Position numbers and translations under genes: made by a program
Assembly (NCBI GenBank): GCA_918807975.1
Contig: OU964918.1
Coordinates: forward strand, 20,754,477 to 20,818,476
From: Aplidium turbinatum
Lineage: Eukaryota > Chordata > Ascidiacea > Aplousobranchia > Polyclinidae
Reading direction: 5' to 3'
DNA length: 64,000 nt
Notes under the pieces: generated by a model
The model's database searches: none
What the model was told of the DNA's origin: nothing
What the model saw: the letters and a program-made list of their open reading frames with translations, nothing else
Part shown: piece after piece, positions 1 through 12,638 of the stretch
Layout: every line of letters starts with the position of its first letter
Position numbering within the stretch: the first letter of the stretch is position 1

Positions 1-301
1 TTTGTGTGAAAAGCATTGCTGGTTTAAGCAGCTTCACTCACTGAAGTCATGACTAACAACAAAATGCACGCGCATTATTAAAACAACATATTTTTCTGTT
101 CAATATAACATTTTGTGAAAAGCATATTGTATAATGTACTATTGCAACTTGTATAATGCAATCTGCATTCTGCAGACTTTACTACGAATAGCACCTAAAT
201 GAACGAGCGCCACAGTGCTCTGCACCTAAAAATCCAGACGCCACAGTGTGTGCGCCTATTTGACCGGCGCCTAACTGTCTGCGCTTAAAAGACTTGCTCC
301 C
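1..301. mobile_element. Partial long-inverted-repeat element, copy A (left end outside window)
   Basis: This stretch repeats the right arm of the complete copy at 1667-2673. Shared words include CGCCTAACTGTCTGCGC near 270-286 and GACTTGCTCCC at 291-301. It runs off the left edge of the window. No coding sequence is visible. Confidence 0.6.
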
Positions 302-1658
302 AAATAAACAAACCTGGTGTGAAAGGCAAAGCAGCAATGACTTTTGCTACATCGTTCCATTTATAAAGGGCGATATCAGATCCACAGATTCCTACCTGAT
401 GGTGGGTACAAAGAATAAATTTTAAACACACTCTTACTAAAATGATCTCACATATTATGTTCTTTACTTTCTAAACTTTCTACTTTAGCAAATAAAATCT
501 TTTCTCCATTCACTATTAGTGATATATATATAATAGCCTAAATGCTATTAATACTAGAAAGAGTGCTCAATCCCAAGCAAAAAAGCGAAGCAGAGGTGGT
601 TTGGGACCTCAATGCTAAAGGTGTTGATTTTAAAATATCACAATTCATCCACAGGCTCAGCCTTACAGAGGGGGTAGCAACAATAATTGTGGGCTTTGTC
701 TTGCTGAAAAGCTGGCCATTCTAAAAGTTGATTGTAGCCACTTTCTGAATAAGCGTTCCAAACTGGTGAGTAAATGCTGTTATTATGAATTTAAACCCAA
801 ATACTTTAAAATAACAGAAATTTACTTTGATTTCTACAGGTTACTTAGCGGTTTATAGAATTTTGCTTGTCTATGACATCATAGTTGTTGTTATTTAGAT
901 TAATTTAGGTTTTTAAAAGACATCTTGGTTGAGGCTTTTGCGGCATTTGCTGGTAGCTTTGCAATAACTCTAAGGTTTTTTTGCAGACAACATTAAGGTT
1001 ATTATGTTTAATATCTTTTGAACTATTAGTATTACCGATTTATTATTTTTGCATATTTTTCAGGACCTTCTGATGATGTCCAGTAAGGGTGAAACAGACT
1101 GTAGAGGTTTTTAGAAAGTAGATATGAATTTGATATACACATACATTATGTTGTTACAAAAGTGTTATATGACCTTTGTTATTTTGATTAACAATTGATC
1201 TGATACAGGTGCAGGAATAGGAAGTTCTTCCAAATCATATCCTTCCTTCTCTTCTCTTTTGATCAAGCAAATCATGTTTTTTGGTACATCTTCCATGTTG
1301 TGCAACATCAGCCTATTTCTTTTATCTACAGTTAACAGGCTAGCATACCTTATACCTTCAGATAAAGCATAATATTTTCAATCTTAAACTTGGAATTAGA
1401 TGTGCTGTTTAGACAAGTGCATGAGCGAATTTATTTTTGGCAGGCTTAGTTTAGTTTTCTGGTTTGATAAATTTCTTGTAAATGTTGTAATTTTATAACG
1501 ATAAGTCTCAACTTTAAATCAGTCACTCTATTATGATCGATTGAGTTAACAGATATTAACATTTTGAAACTGTTTACAATTGACAACATTCATCAGACAG
1601 CAATAAAACACCAAAGGCAATATTCAATCTTTATTGTTTAACAGTAACTTGCATTATT
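302..1658. other. No recognised gene or repeat
   Basis: AT-rich sequence with only short ORFs (the longest about 60 codons, at 542-724) that show no recognisable domain. No splice-supported coding pattern was found. Confidence 0.4.
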
Positions 1659-1666
1659 GCCATTGG

Positions 1667-2673
1667 GGTCCACGTCTTTTAGGCGCAGGCAGTTAGGCGC
1701 CGGTCAAACAGGCACGCACACTGTGGCATCTGGATATTTAGGTGCAGAGCACTGTGGCGCCCGTTCATGTAGGTGCTATTCCTAGTGAAGTTTGCAGATT
1801 GTGTCAGCTTGGCAGGTAGGGCAATGCTTTTGACACAAAGTGTTATATTGAACAGAAAAATATGTTGTTTTGTCAATGTGCATGTGGATTGTGGAGATGA
1901 GGTGCGAGGCAACGCTCTACTACTCTTGATATTAGCACTTCTTCACGGAACATTTGCTATGCATCCTGATTCCTGAACACAGGTTGCAGCCAGATGGAAC
2001 CTTACTTAATCTGTTATCTTTCGCAATTACTTCTACTCGGGATGGATTGGTCGTGTGGCGGATACGTAACCACGTATGAGACAACGCTCTACTACATGAA
2101 TACATTTCTATAAGGCATATGAACCCTGGCTACAAGTTGCAAGCATAATGGTGCGACTTGGCTTGTCATTAAACCTAGCCGGGGTTTTAACGGAAAACTA
2201 AGTTAATCTTCACCCAAGCCTACCACCCGCTTGAATATAGGCTATGGTATATATATTTTTTACTGATGTTTAATGTAGTTATTATTTGACTCACTAAAAG
2301 TGAACTCAGTCATGTTCGGAAACTTGAATAATTTATTGATAACCGACGCAAACCTGGACTAACAAATAAACGCCGAACACGCTCATTAAAAAACAATATA
2401 TTTTTCTGTTCAATATAACATTTTGTGTGAAAAGCAATGCCGGTTTAAGCAGCTTCACTTACGGAAGCGATGACATATCTTTCTGTTCAATACAAAATTT
2501 TGTGTGAAAAGCATTGTCCTACCTGCCAAGCTGATACAATCTGCAGACTTTACTAGGAATAGCACCTAAATGAACGGGCCCCACAGTGCTCCGCACCTAA
2601 ATATCTAGACGCCACAGTGTGCGCACTTATTAGACCGGCGCCTAACTGTCTGCGCCTAAAAGACTTGCTCCCT
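1667..2673. mobile_element. Non-autonomous element with long inverted repeats, 8-bp TSD
   Basis: The two arms are inverted copies of one another; GTCTTTTAGGCGCAG lies at the left end and its complement at the right end. The flanks GCCATTGG at 1659-1666 and 2674-2681 form an 8-bp target duplication, as expected for hAT-type transposition. The arms are roughly 290 bp and the 1-kb body is non-coding, so it must have been moved by an enzyme made elsewhere. The outermost 8-10 bases of the two ends have drifted, so the exact tips are approximate. Confidence 0.7.
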
Positions 2674-2956
2674 GCCATTGGTGGTGAGTGTATTGTTTTC
2701 AACTTTTCGAACATTGCTACATTAGGCTACCTTCTCCTGTTTTTATTCCATTTTTGGCGACCAAGTATGGCCTATCAAAATTTCTTCCGGAGACCAAAAT
2801 TTTCACGCTCGGCAGCCAAAATAAAAAATCCACAAAATTTGTGTTTTTAAAAATCTGTTAAACTGTTAATTAATATCGTGTTTTTGCAGTCATTAAAATA
2901 AGAACAAGGCCCTGAAACACACTTGCAGTTTGTATTTAAAAATACTGCTTCCCAAG

Positions 2957-3140
2957 TGGGTCTGCTACTATTCGGTGAGTCCGATTCGGTGAGTCCGATT
3001 CGATGAGTTCCTAACCTCTAACCCTAACCCCTAACCCTAAAACGGCAGTGATAATTAGGCTACGGTACCCGATAATTTAAAAAAAAAAATTGAAAAAATC
3101 CCCCGTTAAGGGATCGGACTCACCGAAACGGGCCATTCCG
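2957..3140. mobile_element. Short MITE with repeated CGGTGAG motif, 8-bp TSD
   Basis: It begins TGGGTCTGCTACTATTCGG and ends with the complement of CGGAATGGCCCGTTTCGG, with TTCCCAAG duplicated at 2949-2956 and 3141-3148. The left end carries repeats of TTCGGTGAGTCCGA. The middle (about 3008-3040) holds telomere-like CTAACCCTAACCCCTAACCC. It is the short relative of the element at 12639-15526, which shares both tips and the TAATTAGGCTACGGTACCCG block. Confidence 0.8.
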
Positions 3141-3148
3141 TTCCCAAG

Positions 3149-3855
3149 TAGAGGTAAAGCTAGTCTTCGAGTTTTTATAGGTTGACGCTCAGTTTTTTTG
3201 TGAAACTGTTATCAGCAATATTTCTTGTCGACATTTGAGAGACTTTGCCCTGTTGGTGAAAAAAGGTTACAAGTATAAAGACAAAAGTTTAACGTACTGT
3301 ATGATACAATGTACATACAATACAAGTGGAAAAAAGTTTGAAGCATAAACGTAAATGTAGAAAAAAAGTCTCAAATACCAACTAAGTGGAAAAATGTTGG
3401 CTTGTAGAAGCTGGCGACCAAACATGGCAGTTTCGAAGTTCATTTAACGACTTTTTGGCAGTAGTTGCAGTCGGGAGCTAAGAGGCCTATATTCTGTCAG
3501 TATTGTTTTTTGGATGATCAAAAACAACGCATTAACACCGTCTATTACCGCTATTACTACCTAGCCAGCTTTATATTCTTGTTTGCAATCGCTGAGGTTT
3601 GAGATCGACTGGTCTGCAATGATCATGGGATGTTACATCAGGAGAATGATTATACACACAAATATTGAAAAATTTATCGCTTGAAACAGCTCCATTTGCT
3701 TACTGAGCAGTGAATATAAATTTTCAAAACGAAGTTATATTGTCTTGTGATTTTACTTCAGCAAATGCCGAAGCCATTTTACAATCCGAAAATTACGTTG
3801 GCAATACTTTTGCTGCAATAAAAATAGATAATTTCGAAGGTTGATACTGCTGTGC
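3149..3855. other. No recognised gene
   Basis: AT-rich sequence between two mobile elements. Short ORFs only, none with a recognisable domain. Confidence 0.4.
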
Positions 3856-3863
3856 CTCCCTTT

Positions 3864-6298
3864 CATAGGCGCCGAGTTTTCAAAATAGCTGGGCGAGCAA
3901 ACACATACTGTCACGTCATAATGGTTATTTTGTGCGTTTTTCAAAAAGGCGATTTTGCTAGGTTGTTGGGCTGGCCTAGTTTTACATTTAAGTCTATGTC
4001 TCCTCTAACACGATTTGGAAACAAGTAATAAGTATAATTGGTGTGCAACAACGTCTGGTCCTGGTAATTCAGTTTCGCATATTTTTTGTGATTGGTATGT
4101 GACGTAACAGACGCAACTGTGATAATTGAGACGACAAAATAGAGCATTTTGGCAGCAGAGTTAATTGATAACGTCGTTTGAGAGAAAATTACTCCTTTGA
4201 AGAACAATGCTACAGTTTTTACACCGATTTAACATCTGGCGACATAGGCGTCGAAATAGGGTAGGCGACACCCATCCTGCCGTGAAACGAGGGTGGGCAA
4301 AATATGTTTCGTCCACCCTGTTTTTATGACACTTATGAAGTGTTTGTTACAATTATTTCCGTTTTCTTAAACGCTGGATTATCCAACCAACAGCAGCGCA
4401 ACTTCTTGTTTTAGGCTATGTTTCTCGCTAAGTATCCGACAGAACAAAGCAATTCCGCAACAACGCTGCGTGGAAAAAAAGTGGTACTCACTGCACTGTT
4501 GTTGTTACGGCAACTGCCACAGCTGGCAATTCCTAGTGAGAAAAAGCCACGCTTGATCTTTTTTCCGAATGGTCTTACTTTTGTTACGTCACAATCAAAC
4601 TTCAGTTCCCGGTCAGCGTAAGAGAATGTGAAATATGACATCATAATGAACATGACAATAAAATAACCGATATAAACTAAAGACGTACTGAAACAATCGC
4701 TTTTACAAATCAAAATGCAGCAAATCCAAAGACAACAGGTCACGAGTCACGCGCTTTTTAGGTCGCAAAGGAAAACATAAGAGAAGTTTGTTTAGTTTAG
4801 CAGCGCTCATAGGATTGCAAGGTGCAAGAAAGAAAACATCCAACCTATTAAAGTTTAATTGCTGCAGCGACGCTAAACGCAGTCTTTGTGAGAAAGAGTA
4901 ACCAATAAACCACGATCTTCGAAATTACCGTCGGCAATTGCCGAGATGATTGTAAGGACCACAAGATTACAAGAAAAAACTAATTTTCTTAGACTACACC
5001 AGACTAGGATGTTGATTCAATCTTACTACTGCTGGATGTTTTATTTGGGTTACTTCCTACTTCGCCGGCGCTTAGACACGTGCCCAGCTGGGAGAATCTT
5101 TTATAGAAATATCACCCTATTTGCATTGATTTAACTCCAGTAGACGTCAAATTATTGTAAGCATCTACTCCTTGTTGCGCCTCGCTTTCTGTTATCTCGT
5201 CCAGCTGATACAGCATCTGATGATACCGATTCTGACTAATTTATCACACAGACTTTGTGTTGCTCGCAGTGTCCCAATTGTGCCGAAATTATGTTGGCTT
5301 ATAAGCTTACGTAAATCGAGGCAATCTTCTCGCAGGGAGCTCTTGATATGTTATCTGTACGGTACCTGGTTGAGCAATTAACGTTATTTTATGATAATTC
5401 AACGGTACTAGATGTCGAATTAATGTAAAAAAAGCGTAAATTTCTTATTGGGCATTGTTGTTACGCTACATAACCCGCCGGAAAATTAAATCGATTTGTG
5501 CTGACTCGAACGTTGAATCAACCCAAAATTAACTTACTTTCCCCTCCTTGTGAGTTTTTTGACATGAATTACTGTAACAGCGTGCGTATCCAGTTGCTCG
5601 CTTTATCACTACCTTTGGTATTATTACATCACAACAAATCAAACAGTGCGTTCGTGATAGAATACTCTAGTATATTTTTCGCTTCTTGTTTTACATGTTT
5701 TAGTACAATCTTTTCCTACTAAGTGTTCACAGCAATTGCCGAAGCAATTTCACCTTTTGCCGTTTGGCCTCGGCAACGTTTTTGTCGAAGTAAAAATATG
5801 CTAATTTCGAAGACTGACCAAGACCATTGCGAATTTGCAAACATATACAAAACACATTCAATGAAATCTGTTTAAAAACTCTCGCTCACCCAGAATTCCT
5901 CTTTTCTAAGAAAAAATCGACGCCTATGTCTGGCGATGTTAACGATTTAAAAGCAGTGGAAATTGCGGTCAGACTTTTGCCGCTAATGAAGTTCCTCACA
6001 GGTTTGCGCAATGTACTTGATTTAAAGCACTGGGCTAGGAGTGGCAGAGTGGAGACAAACGGCACGGCTGGACACTTTTGCTCGTTTAACGGCGAATCAA
6101 CGTTGTTTAACATTGCATGAATGTAACAATGGCAATAATTGACAAAAACTAATCGCTTAATTAGTAGGTCTAGTAGGGCCTATCATATGGCGACAAAACC
6201 CTGTGAATAAGATATATATATGAGTGGTAGATGGTTACAGAAATTTTGGGACTTAAAATTGTATTAAATTTTTTTTTTTAATAATTTTGGCGCCGGTG
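3864..6298. mobile_element. hAT-like element (CATAGGCGCCGA tips), 8-bp TSD, with nested copy
   Basis: The left tip is CATAGGCGCCGAGTTTTC and the right tip is the complement of CACCGGCGCCAAAATT. CTCCCTTT is duplicated at 3856-3863 and 6299-6306. A related element (4243-5928) lies inside, leaving about 740 bp of its own non-coding sequence. The tip sequence and 8-bp TSD place it with the hAT-type copies at 13756-15123 and 18798-20692. Confidence 0.75.
4243..5928. mobile_element. hAT-like element nested in 3864-6298, 8-bp TSD
   Basis: It starts CATAGGCGTCGA and ends TCGACGCCTATG, with perfect 8-bp duplication TCTGGCGA at 4235-4242 and 5929-5936. The 1.7-kb body has only short ORFs (up to about 110 codons) in conflicting frames and no transposase motif that I can see. 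It is younger than its host element, which it splits. Confidence 0.8.
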
Positions 6299-6306
6299 CT
6301 CCCTTT

Positions 6307-6680
6307 TACCACTCAGTTTAATAAAATTTTACACTAAAAAAAAGCTACCAAACTATGATCATCATTTTTTTTTTAATAACACATTTTTGCTCAGCAAAAT
6401 TCCACAATCAATCCGAAAAACCTCTGCCTCCACAACATATCAAAATATCTCTGACTTCACTAAGCTTTCAAGCTAGTGAGCCTGCCTTGACTAAGTTGTC
6501 AAACTGCTGTGACAGCCTTCATTGCTACATGGGTCATACCAGCTTCATGCAAGCACAGTGACAGTGTGCACATGCGTTAGAAGTACCATAGAGATAAAAA
6601 AAACATGGAACAGTTATATCTACAGGCTACAGCAATGCATGTACAATAAGCCACTTCCTTATTGTTAGGCTATGGTGGCA
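6307..6680. other. No recognised gene
   Basis: A short intergenic spacer; nothing recognised. Confidence 0.35.
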
Positions 6681-6688
6681 CTTTTAAT

Positions 6689-9320
6689 AGGGTGCAACCT
6701 AGTTCATACCTTGAACCATTCGTACAGTCAGTTCGTACCATGAAAAGATCGAGAAAAAAAATTAAAAAAAGTCGAAATCGCTGATTGCAGTTTATTAGCA
6801 CAAAGTCGAAGTCGGGTCATTCCATGCCAAATGAGCAAATTTTTTGGAAAAATTACACCACATGTCATAGATTTTATTGAAATTTGGCATACTTGTAGAT
6901 GTCGAAGAAATATAAAGAATGCAAAAAAAATTTTTGAAAAATTTCAAACATTGGTGGAGTTATGGGCATTGGAAAAATCACCATTTTTGCCTGTTCCACT
7001 TCAGTGATTTTGTCCAATTTCTTGTCATATTTCTAATTTCTTATCCTACGATCATACAATATGGCTGAAAATTGCTAAACAGACATTTTAAGATCCAAGG
7101 AAACCAAAAATGTAAATTAAAAAGTTGACAGAGAACTTCTTGATATGATTATAAAGGTTTCAACTTGCTACATGCATTTTTCGGAGGCCAAACTTTGGGG
7201 GCCTATAAAAAAAAATGGGTATAAAAATTAAGAACTGAAATTCACATGTTTTATACTTATACCAATACACTTTCATGTCAAATAAAAAAATTGAATTAAT
7301 TTTGATAACTACTATGATAAAAGTTAGATTTTCTGACTTGCAAATTTTGACCTTTTTTACACTCATTGTTTAAGATTTTTGTCTATGACATCACAATTTA
7401 CATTATTGCTTGTTGATGACATCACAATTTACATATTGTTTGTCATGACAATTGTTATGTAGCTCATGAATGAATTGAATACTGGTAATACACTAAGGTT
7501 TAGTGCAGTAGGCCATGCACCATAGTAGTGGTAACTTGTAGAGTTAATTACTCTTTTAACTGTGATTTCAATTTTAGGTTGTCCTATTAGCAATGTATTA
7601 TTCCTAACATGCTCCACAGATCTTGCAACCAGAAAAGATACTTTTCCCACTGTTCAAGTGTTCAAAGCCCGTCTACCTGCTTGAAGCAGAGAAATGTCAA
7701 GGTTCATAATAAACATGTTCATCTGTTTCTGCAAGTCCACCAATGTCCAAAAACCCAATGCTTCTAGCAAAGTGAATTTTTATGGTACAATACCTTATTT
7801 TTTTCCAATGTCATAATGCTGTGATGAATCCATAACAATTGTGTTATTGTAAAACTAATGTAGTACTAATAATATGATAACTACTATAGTGCATGGCCTA
7901 CAACGTTAAACCTTAGTGTATTACCAGTATTCAATTCATTCATGAGCTGCATTATGACAAACAATATGTACATTGTGATGTCATCCACAAGCAATAATGT
8001 AAATTGTGATGTCATAGACAAAAATCTTGAACAATGAGTGTAAAAAAGGTCAAAATTTGCAAGTCAGAAAATCTAGCTTTTATCATAGTAGTTATCAAAA
8101 TTAATTCAATTTTTTTATTTGACATGAAAGAGTATTGGTATAAGTCCAATACATGTGAATTTCAGTTCTTAACTTTTATACCCATTTTTTTTATAGGCCC
8201 TCAAAGTTTGGCCTCCGAAAAATGCATGTAGCAAGTTGAAACCTTTATAATCATATCAAGAAGTTCTCTGTCAACTTTTTAATTTACATTTTTGGTTTCC
8301 TTGGATCTTAAAATGTCTGTCTAGCAATTTTCAGCCATTTTGTTTGATCATAGGTTAAGAAATTAGAAATACTATAGGAAATTGGACAACATCACTGAAG
8401 CGGAACAGGCAAAAATGGTGATTTTACTAATGACCATAACTCTGCTAATATTTAAACTTTTTCAAAATTTTTTTTTGTATTCTTCATATTTCTTTGACAT
8501 CTACAAGTATGCCAAATTTCAAAAAAATCTATGACATGTGGTGTAACCCATGAATTTTATGGCACAATTTTCATGAGCTACATAACAATTGTCATGACAA
8601 ACAATATGTAAATTGTGATGTCATCAACAAGCAATAATGTAAATTGTGATGTCATAGACAAAAATGTTGTACAATGAGTGTAAAAAAGTACAAAATTTGC
8701 AAGTCAGAAAATTTAGCTTTTATCATAGTAGTTATCAAAATTAATTCATATTTTTTATTTGACATGAAAGAGTATTGGTATAAGCATAAAATATGTGAAT
8801 TTCAGTTCTTAATTTTTATACCCATTTTTTTTATAGGTCCCTAAAGTTTGGCCTCCAAAAATGCATGTATCAAATTGAAACCTCTATAATCATATCAAGC
8901 ATTTCTCTGACGACTTTTTAATCTATATTTTTGGATTCCTTGGGTCTTAAAATGTCTGTCTAGCAATTTTCAGCCATATTGTATGATCGTAGGTTAAGAA
9001 ATTAGAAATATGACAAGAAATTGGACAAAATCACTGAAGCGGAACAGGCAAAACTGGTGATTTTTTTAACGACCATAACTCCACCAATGTTTAAAATTTT
9101 TCAAAAATTTTTTTTGCATTCTTTATATTTCTTTGACATCTACAAGTATGCCAAATTTCAATAAAATCTATGACATGTGGTGTAATTTTTCCAAAAAATT
9201 TGCTCATTTGGCATGGAATGACCCATCAGCGACTTCGGCTTTTTTAAATTTTTTTTCTTGATCTTTTCAAGGTACGAACTGACGGTCCGAACTGTTCATG
9301 GTACGAACTAGGTTGCACCC
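6689..9320. mobile_element. Large palindromic (fold-back) element, 8-bp TSD split by piggyBac
   Basis: It starts AGGGTGCAACCTAGTTC and ends with the complement. The left arm (about 6690-7440) reads as the inverse of the right side, where the arm is present twice in direct order (about 7930-8560 and 8580-9320). No transposase is visible; ORFs at 7160-7366 and 8034-8231 are the two arms read in opposite directions. The TSD CTTTTAAT is intact on the left (6681-6688). On the right its first seven bases are at 9321-9327 and the last T is at 17479, because a piggyBac inserted in the TTAA within it. Confidence 0.8.
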
Positions 9321-9389
9321 CTTTTAACCCTTTGCGGTCGTCTACAAATTTCCCTATGTGCGTTTGTTAGTCGTTTTCGAAATAACTAG

Positions 9390-9868
9390 CAAATAACTCG
9401 ATTATTGCATATTTGAAGTACAAAAGTACATAATGACTGTAAGCAAATGATATGAGCCAGGTTCGGAAACTTGTGTAATTTATTGATCAAGTTTTCACCA
9501 CAATAAAAACGGCTTCTTCAGTTTCTTATTCAAATAGAATTCAAATAACTCGATTATTGCATAATTATGTGAAGTAGCCTATATACAAAAGTACATAATG
9601 ATTGTAAGCAAGTGATATGAGCCAGGTTCGGAAACTTGTGTAATTTATTGATCAAGTTTTCACCACAATAAAAACGGCTTCTCAGTTTCTTATTCAAATA
9701 GAATTCAAATAACTCGATTATTGCATATGTGAAGTAGCCTATATACAAAAGTACATAATGACTGTAAGCAAATGATATGAGCCAGGTTCGATAACTTGTG
9801 TAATAATTTATTGATCAAGTTTTCACCACAATAAAAACGGCTTCTTCAGTTTCTTATTCAAATACAAT
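9390..9868. repeat. Tandem repeat, about three units of 152-164 bp
   Basis: The word CAAATAACTCGATTATTGCA recurs at 9390, 9542 and 9706. Each unit ends with the block containing CAAGTTTTCACCACAATAAA. The repeat lies between the left tip of the piggyBac and the transposase C-terminus, so it amplifies the transposon's 3' untranslated end. Confidence 0.75.
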
Positions 9869-9877
9869 TTATTAGTT

Positions 9878-10298
9878 TCAAAGAAAGTCATTTGTATTTT
9901 TTTCTGTGTGATATTTTTTGAAGCATTTTTCTGGATGTAACCCAGGTTGTCTCGAACATGTTTCACAGTGGTAGCCGGTCTGAATTCGTTTCGTCTTTCT
10001 ATCACTGCACAATCCTTTTGCTCTTCCATTGGGAATTTTTGCAATAAAATGCCGCCCAGAAAGTCGTTCAGTTTTCTGCTCGTCGCAATGCTTTCCGTGT
10101 CTTCTTGAATTTTTGTTTCGGACACTTTCTACCAGCTGTGTAACAAGGTTTTTACGGAAAGTCTTGTGTCTTGCAGCATTCAAACCTTGCTGTTCCTTGT
10201 TGATGTTGTACAATAAAAAGCCATTGGCAATACCCACTTCAAGTAACCAAAAAAACATCTTACGCCACCACTTAGCTGATTTTCTCAAAAACGCATAA
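9878..10298 (-). pseudogene. piggyBac transposase, C-terminal part
   Basis: The minus-strand reading contains AFLRKSAKWWRKMFFWLLEV followed by GIANGFLLYN, which matches the end of the piggyBac DDE domain. After it comes the cysteine-rich C-terminal ribbon with TGYHCETCSRQPGLH and a PEKCFKKYHT motif, then a stop at 9878. That ribbon is typical of PGBD4-like transposases. One frame slip is apparent ahead of the ribbon: the neighbouring frame carries KDCAV where the first Cys pair should be. The upstream remainder lies beyond the 6.2-kb insertion at 16475-16551. The protein would cut and paste at TTAA; here it cannot be functional. Confidence 0.85.
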
Positions 10299-10873
10299 GG
10301 GCAATTCCAAATGTGACTAACGGGACATTTTGACTGCTTTTGGATGTAATTAAGAAATATGAGATGATGTAAAAACAACCTATGAGATTAGTTATCAGTG
10401 ACTTGGACCTAAACTTTGCACTATTTGAGAAATTCATAAACTTTTTACTTTTTTCAAAATTCTAAAAGTTTGTTGTGAGTAACGGGACAAGGGACAAATC
10501 TTAAAAATTGGTGCTGTGAATGCAAATTCAAAAGTCTGCTCATTCACAGCATGAATTCTATTGAAATGCCAGTATTGTGTTTGGTAAATATCAAGGAAAT
10601 GTCAGCATGGTGTAGTTTGGAAATATCTCAAAGTGTATGTTAGTAGTTGCATCATAAATGAAGTGTGCCATTGTGACTAACGGGACATCCATGTTATTTT
10701 CATTATTTTTTTTTGTTTTCTTGTATTAATCAGGGAACTGAGTAACAATTTTGTAAAACTGAAATGAGTCTTGCACCCCAGGTGAATCACAGAAACATTT
10801 CAATGGGTGCCAGTACTTTGGGGCACCACTGCTAAGCTACTTCAATGAAATAATGTACAATATAAATGATCAT

Positions 10874-12092
10874 TAGGGCAACCAAAAGTTAATAAAGTCA
10901 AAAATTTTTTGCCTTGTTCAAAGTTTGTAAAACTTCCATAAATTAAATTTCAGGCTGACATGAAGAGAGGTTTCAAAGTTATTAAGTCAAAAAAAAGTGA
11001 AAATTTCATGGTTAGGTCAAAATTTTCTTTTAACGTAGTTTTTCTTCTCTCTATTGATATTTTATTAAAGGTACACAGATACTGATTTTTTTTGCAATTT
11101 CTATTGCAATTCTGATGTAGTAATCCATTTTGTTGCAATTTCTGAGGTAATAATCTTGTTTCGCCCACTACTGACGATTGAATATTAGCCAACTACCCTT
11201 CTGTTGATGAGTTGGTTGCCCTGGGTAAAAGCAGTAACCATTAAAAACAGGTCAAAAAGAGCTAGTTTTACTTCCATTAGCCAACCTTCCCAGCCAATCT
11301 AACTAGATGGGGCACTTGGTTGAAAGCTGCTTTCCATTATTCAAGAAGTCTACCAGAAGTAAGAAATATTGTGGAAGGCTTCCATGATGGTGGTGTCTTG
11401 CTGCGGCGTGCTCAAGATGCTGTAAAAGCTTCCAATTTAGCTACTCACCTTGTAGAAATGGAGGAGCAGTACAGTGCATTTGATATAATTCAAAAGATGG
11501 AAGACAGCCGTTACACCATTCAAGAAGCTTACCAGAAAGTGACGTCCCTTGATTTTGGTGTTGATGGCTGCCAAATTGGAAAAAATATTCAAGCAAGAAT
11601 CTCAAGGAATGACATCAAGTGCATTGTGAAAATGGGATGAGATGATATGTCACCAAATTTATATAGCCTGCTGAGGAACTCCCAAGCAACTTCTGTATCA
11701 GTAGAGAGAAGCTTCTCCATTTTAGGACAAGATTTGGCGAGAGACAGGAACTTCAAATGCGATAATGTGAAACATTGCTTGGTGTTGAAGTATAATACTG
11801 CAGAACCCTCTCACTAATTTCGGGATATTTAAAGACACACCATATTTATCTTTTGCAGTTTTTCGAGTGACTTTCATTACCTGTTCGTTAGCTGTGGTGT
11901 CGTTGAGTCTTCCACATTTTTCTTTTATTTCATTGGAAAAAAGACGATATCCTTACCAAATGGTTTGATTTATATTCTTTGTATTTCGCATTTATGTTGC
12001 AAATGCAGAAAGTTATTGGTCAAAATTAGGTCAAAATTTGTAAATTATAAAGTCAAAATCTGAAGTTTTTAGGTCAAAAATTGGTTGCCCTA
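10874..12092 (+). mobile_element. hAT element carrying a C-terminal transposase fragment
   Basis: Tips TAGGGCAACCA / TGGTTGCCCTA are inverted. ATGATCAT (10866-10873) and ATGATCAC (12093-12100) form a 7/8 target duplication. The inside encodes the C-terminal part of a hAT-type transposase on the plus strand (11320-11817). It lies within the ATAA-flanked element, which lies within the piggyBac. Confidence 0.8.
11320..11817 (+). pseudogene. hAT transposase C-terminal fragment with one in-frame stop
   Basis: A single frame of 165 codons runs from an ATG at 11320 to TAA at 11815-11817, interrupted only by TGA at 11638-11640. The part after that stop contains SVSVERSFSILGQDLARDRN and then DNVKHCLVLKYN. 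This is the C-terminal dimerisation segment of hAT transposases (the family pattern is VERSFS followed by a DRNF / N...L motif). The upstream 106 codons are helical and charged and would be part of the catalytic-domain tail. Start choice is arbitrary, since the N-terminal half is missing. Confidence 0.7.
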
Positions 12093-12638
12093 ATGATCAC
12101 TAAGCATGAACCACAACATGAACCATAACTTCATGTTGTTTTGTCCTAAACTTTTTCATTTTTTCTTTCTGTTGATTCAAGTAATTTTCATAGGTTCCCT
12201 TATCTTTCATTTTTTGAATCTGTTTCCTTTTTCTTTCAGCAGCAGATTTGGCCATCTTTATTACAAATTATTTATCATTAACAACAGATCAGGCTTTTTG
12301 AATAGTTATTAGTGTCACTGAAAAGACAATATCTAAAAAACAATTTTTCACCACAACATACCAAATTTTTAGTTTATTGGTAATAATCATACAAAAGATT
12401 GTTGTGGTTGTCTACTTTCAAGCTCTACCAGTGCATGATTAATTATCTAGCACACTCCCCAAGCCCTTAAAAGGTGTATTGTTGGTAGTATCTATTTAAA
12501 ATGCTACCTACAATGCCTCTCTTTATGAGCATGTGGTAGACTTGAGGGAAATCAAGCATTAGAGGATGAAATAGTGTGTCTGTTTGCCACTTGGACAGCC
12601 AGAGCAATTATAATCCAATATGTATATATACATTATAT

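Noticed and set aside
4411-4743. 110-codon minus-strand ORF
   Set aside because: Lies inside a non-coding hAT-like element and overlaps a plus-strand ORF of similar quality; nothing chooses between them.
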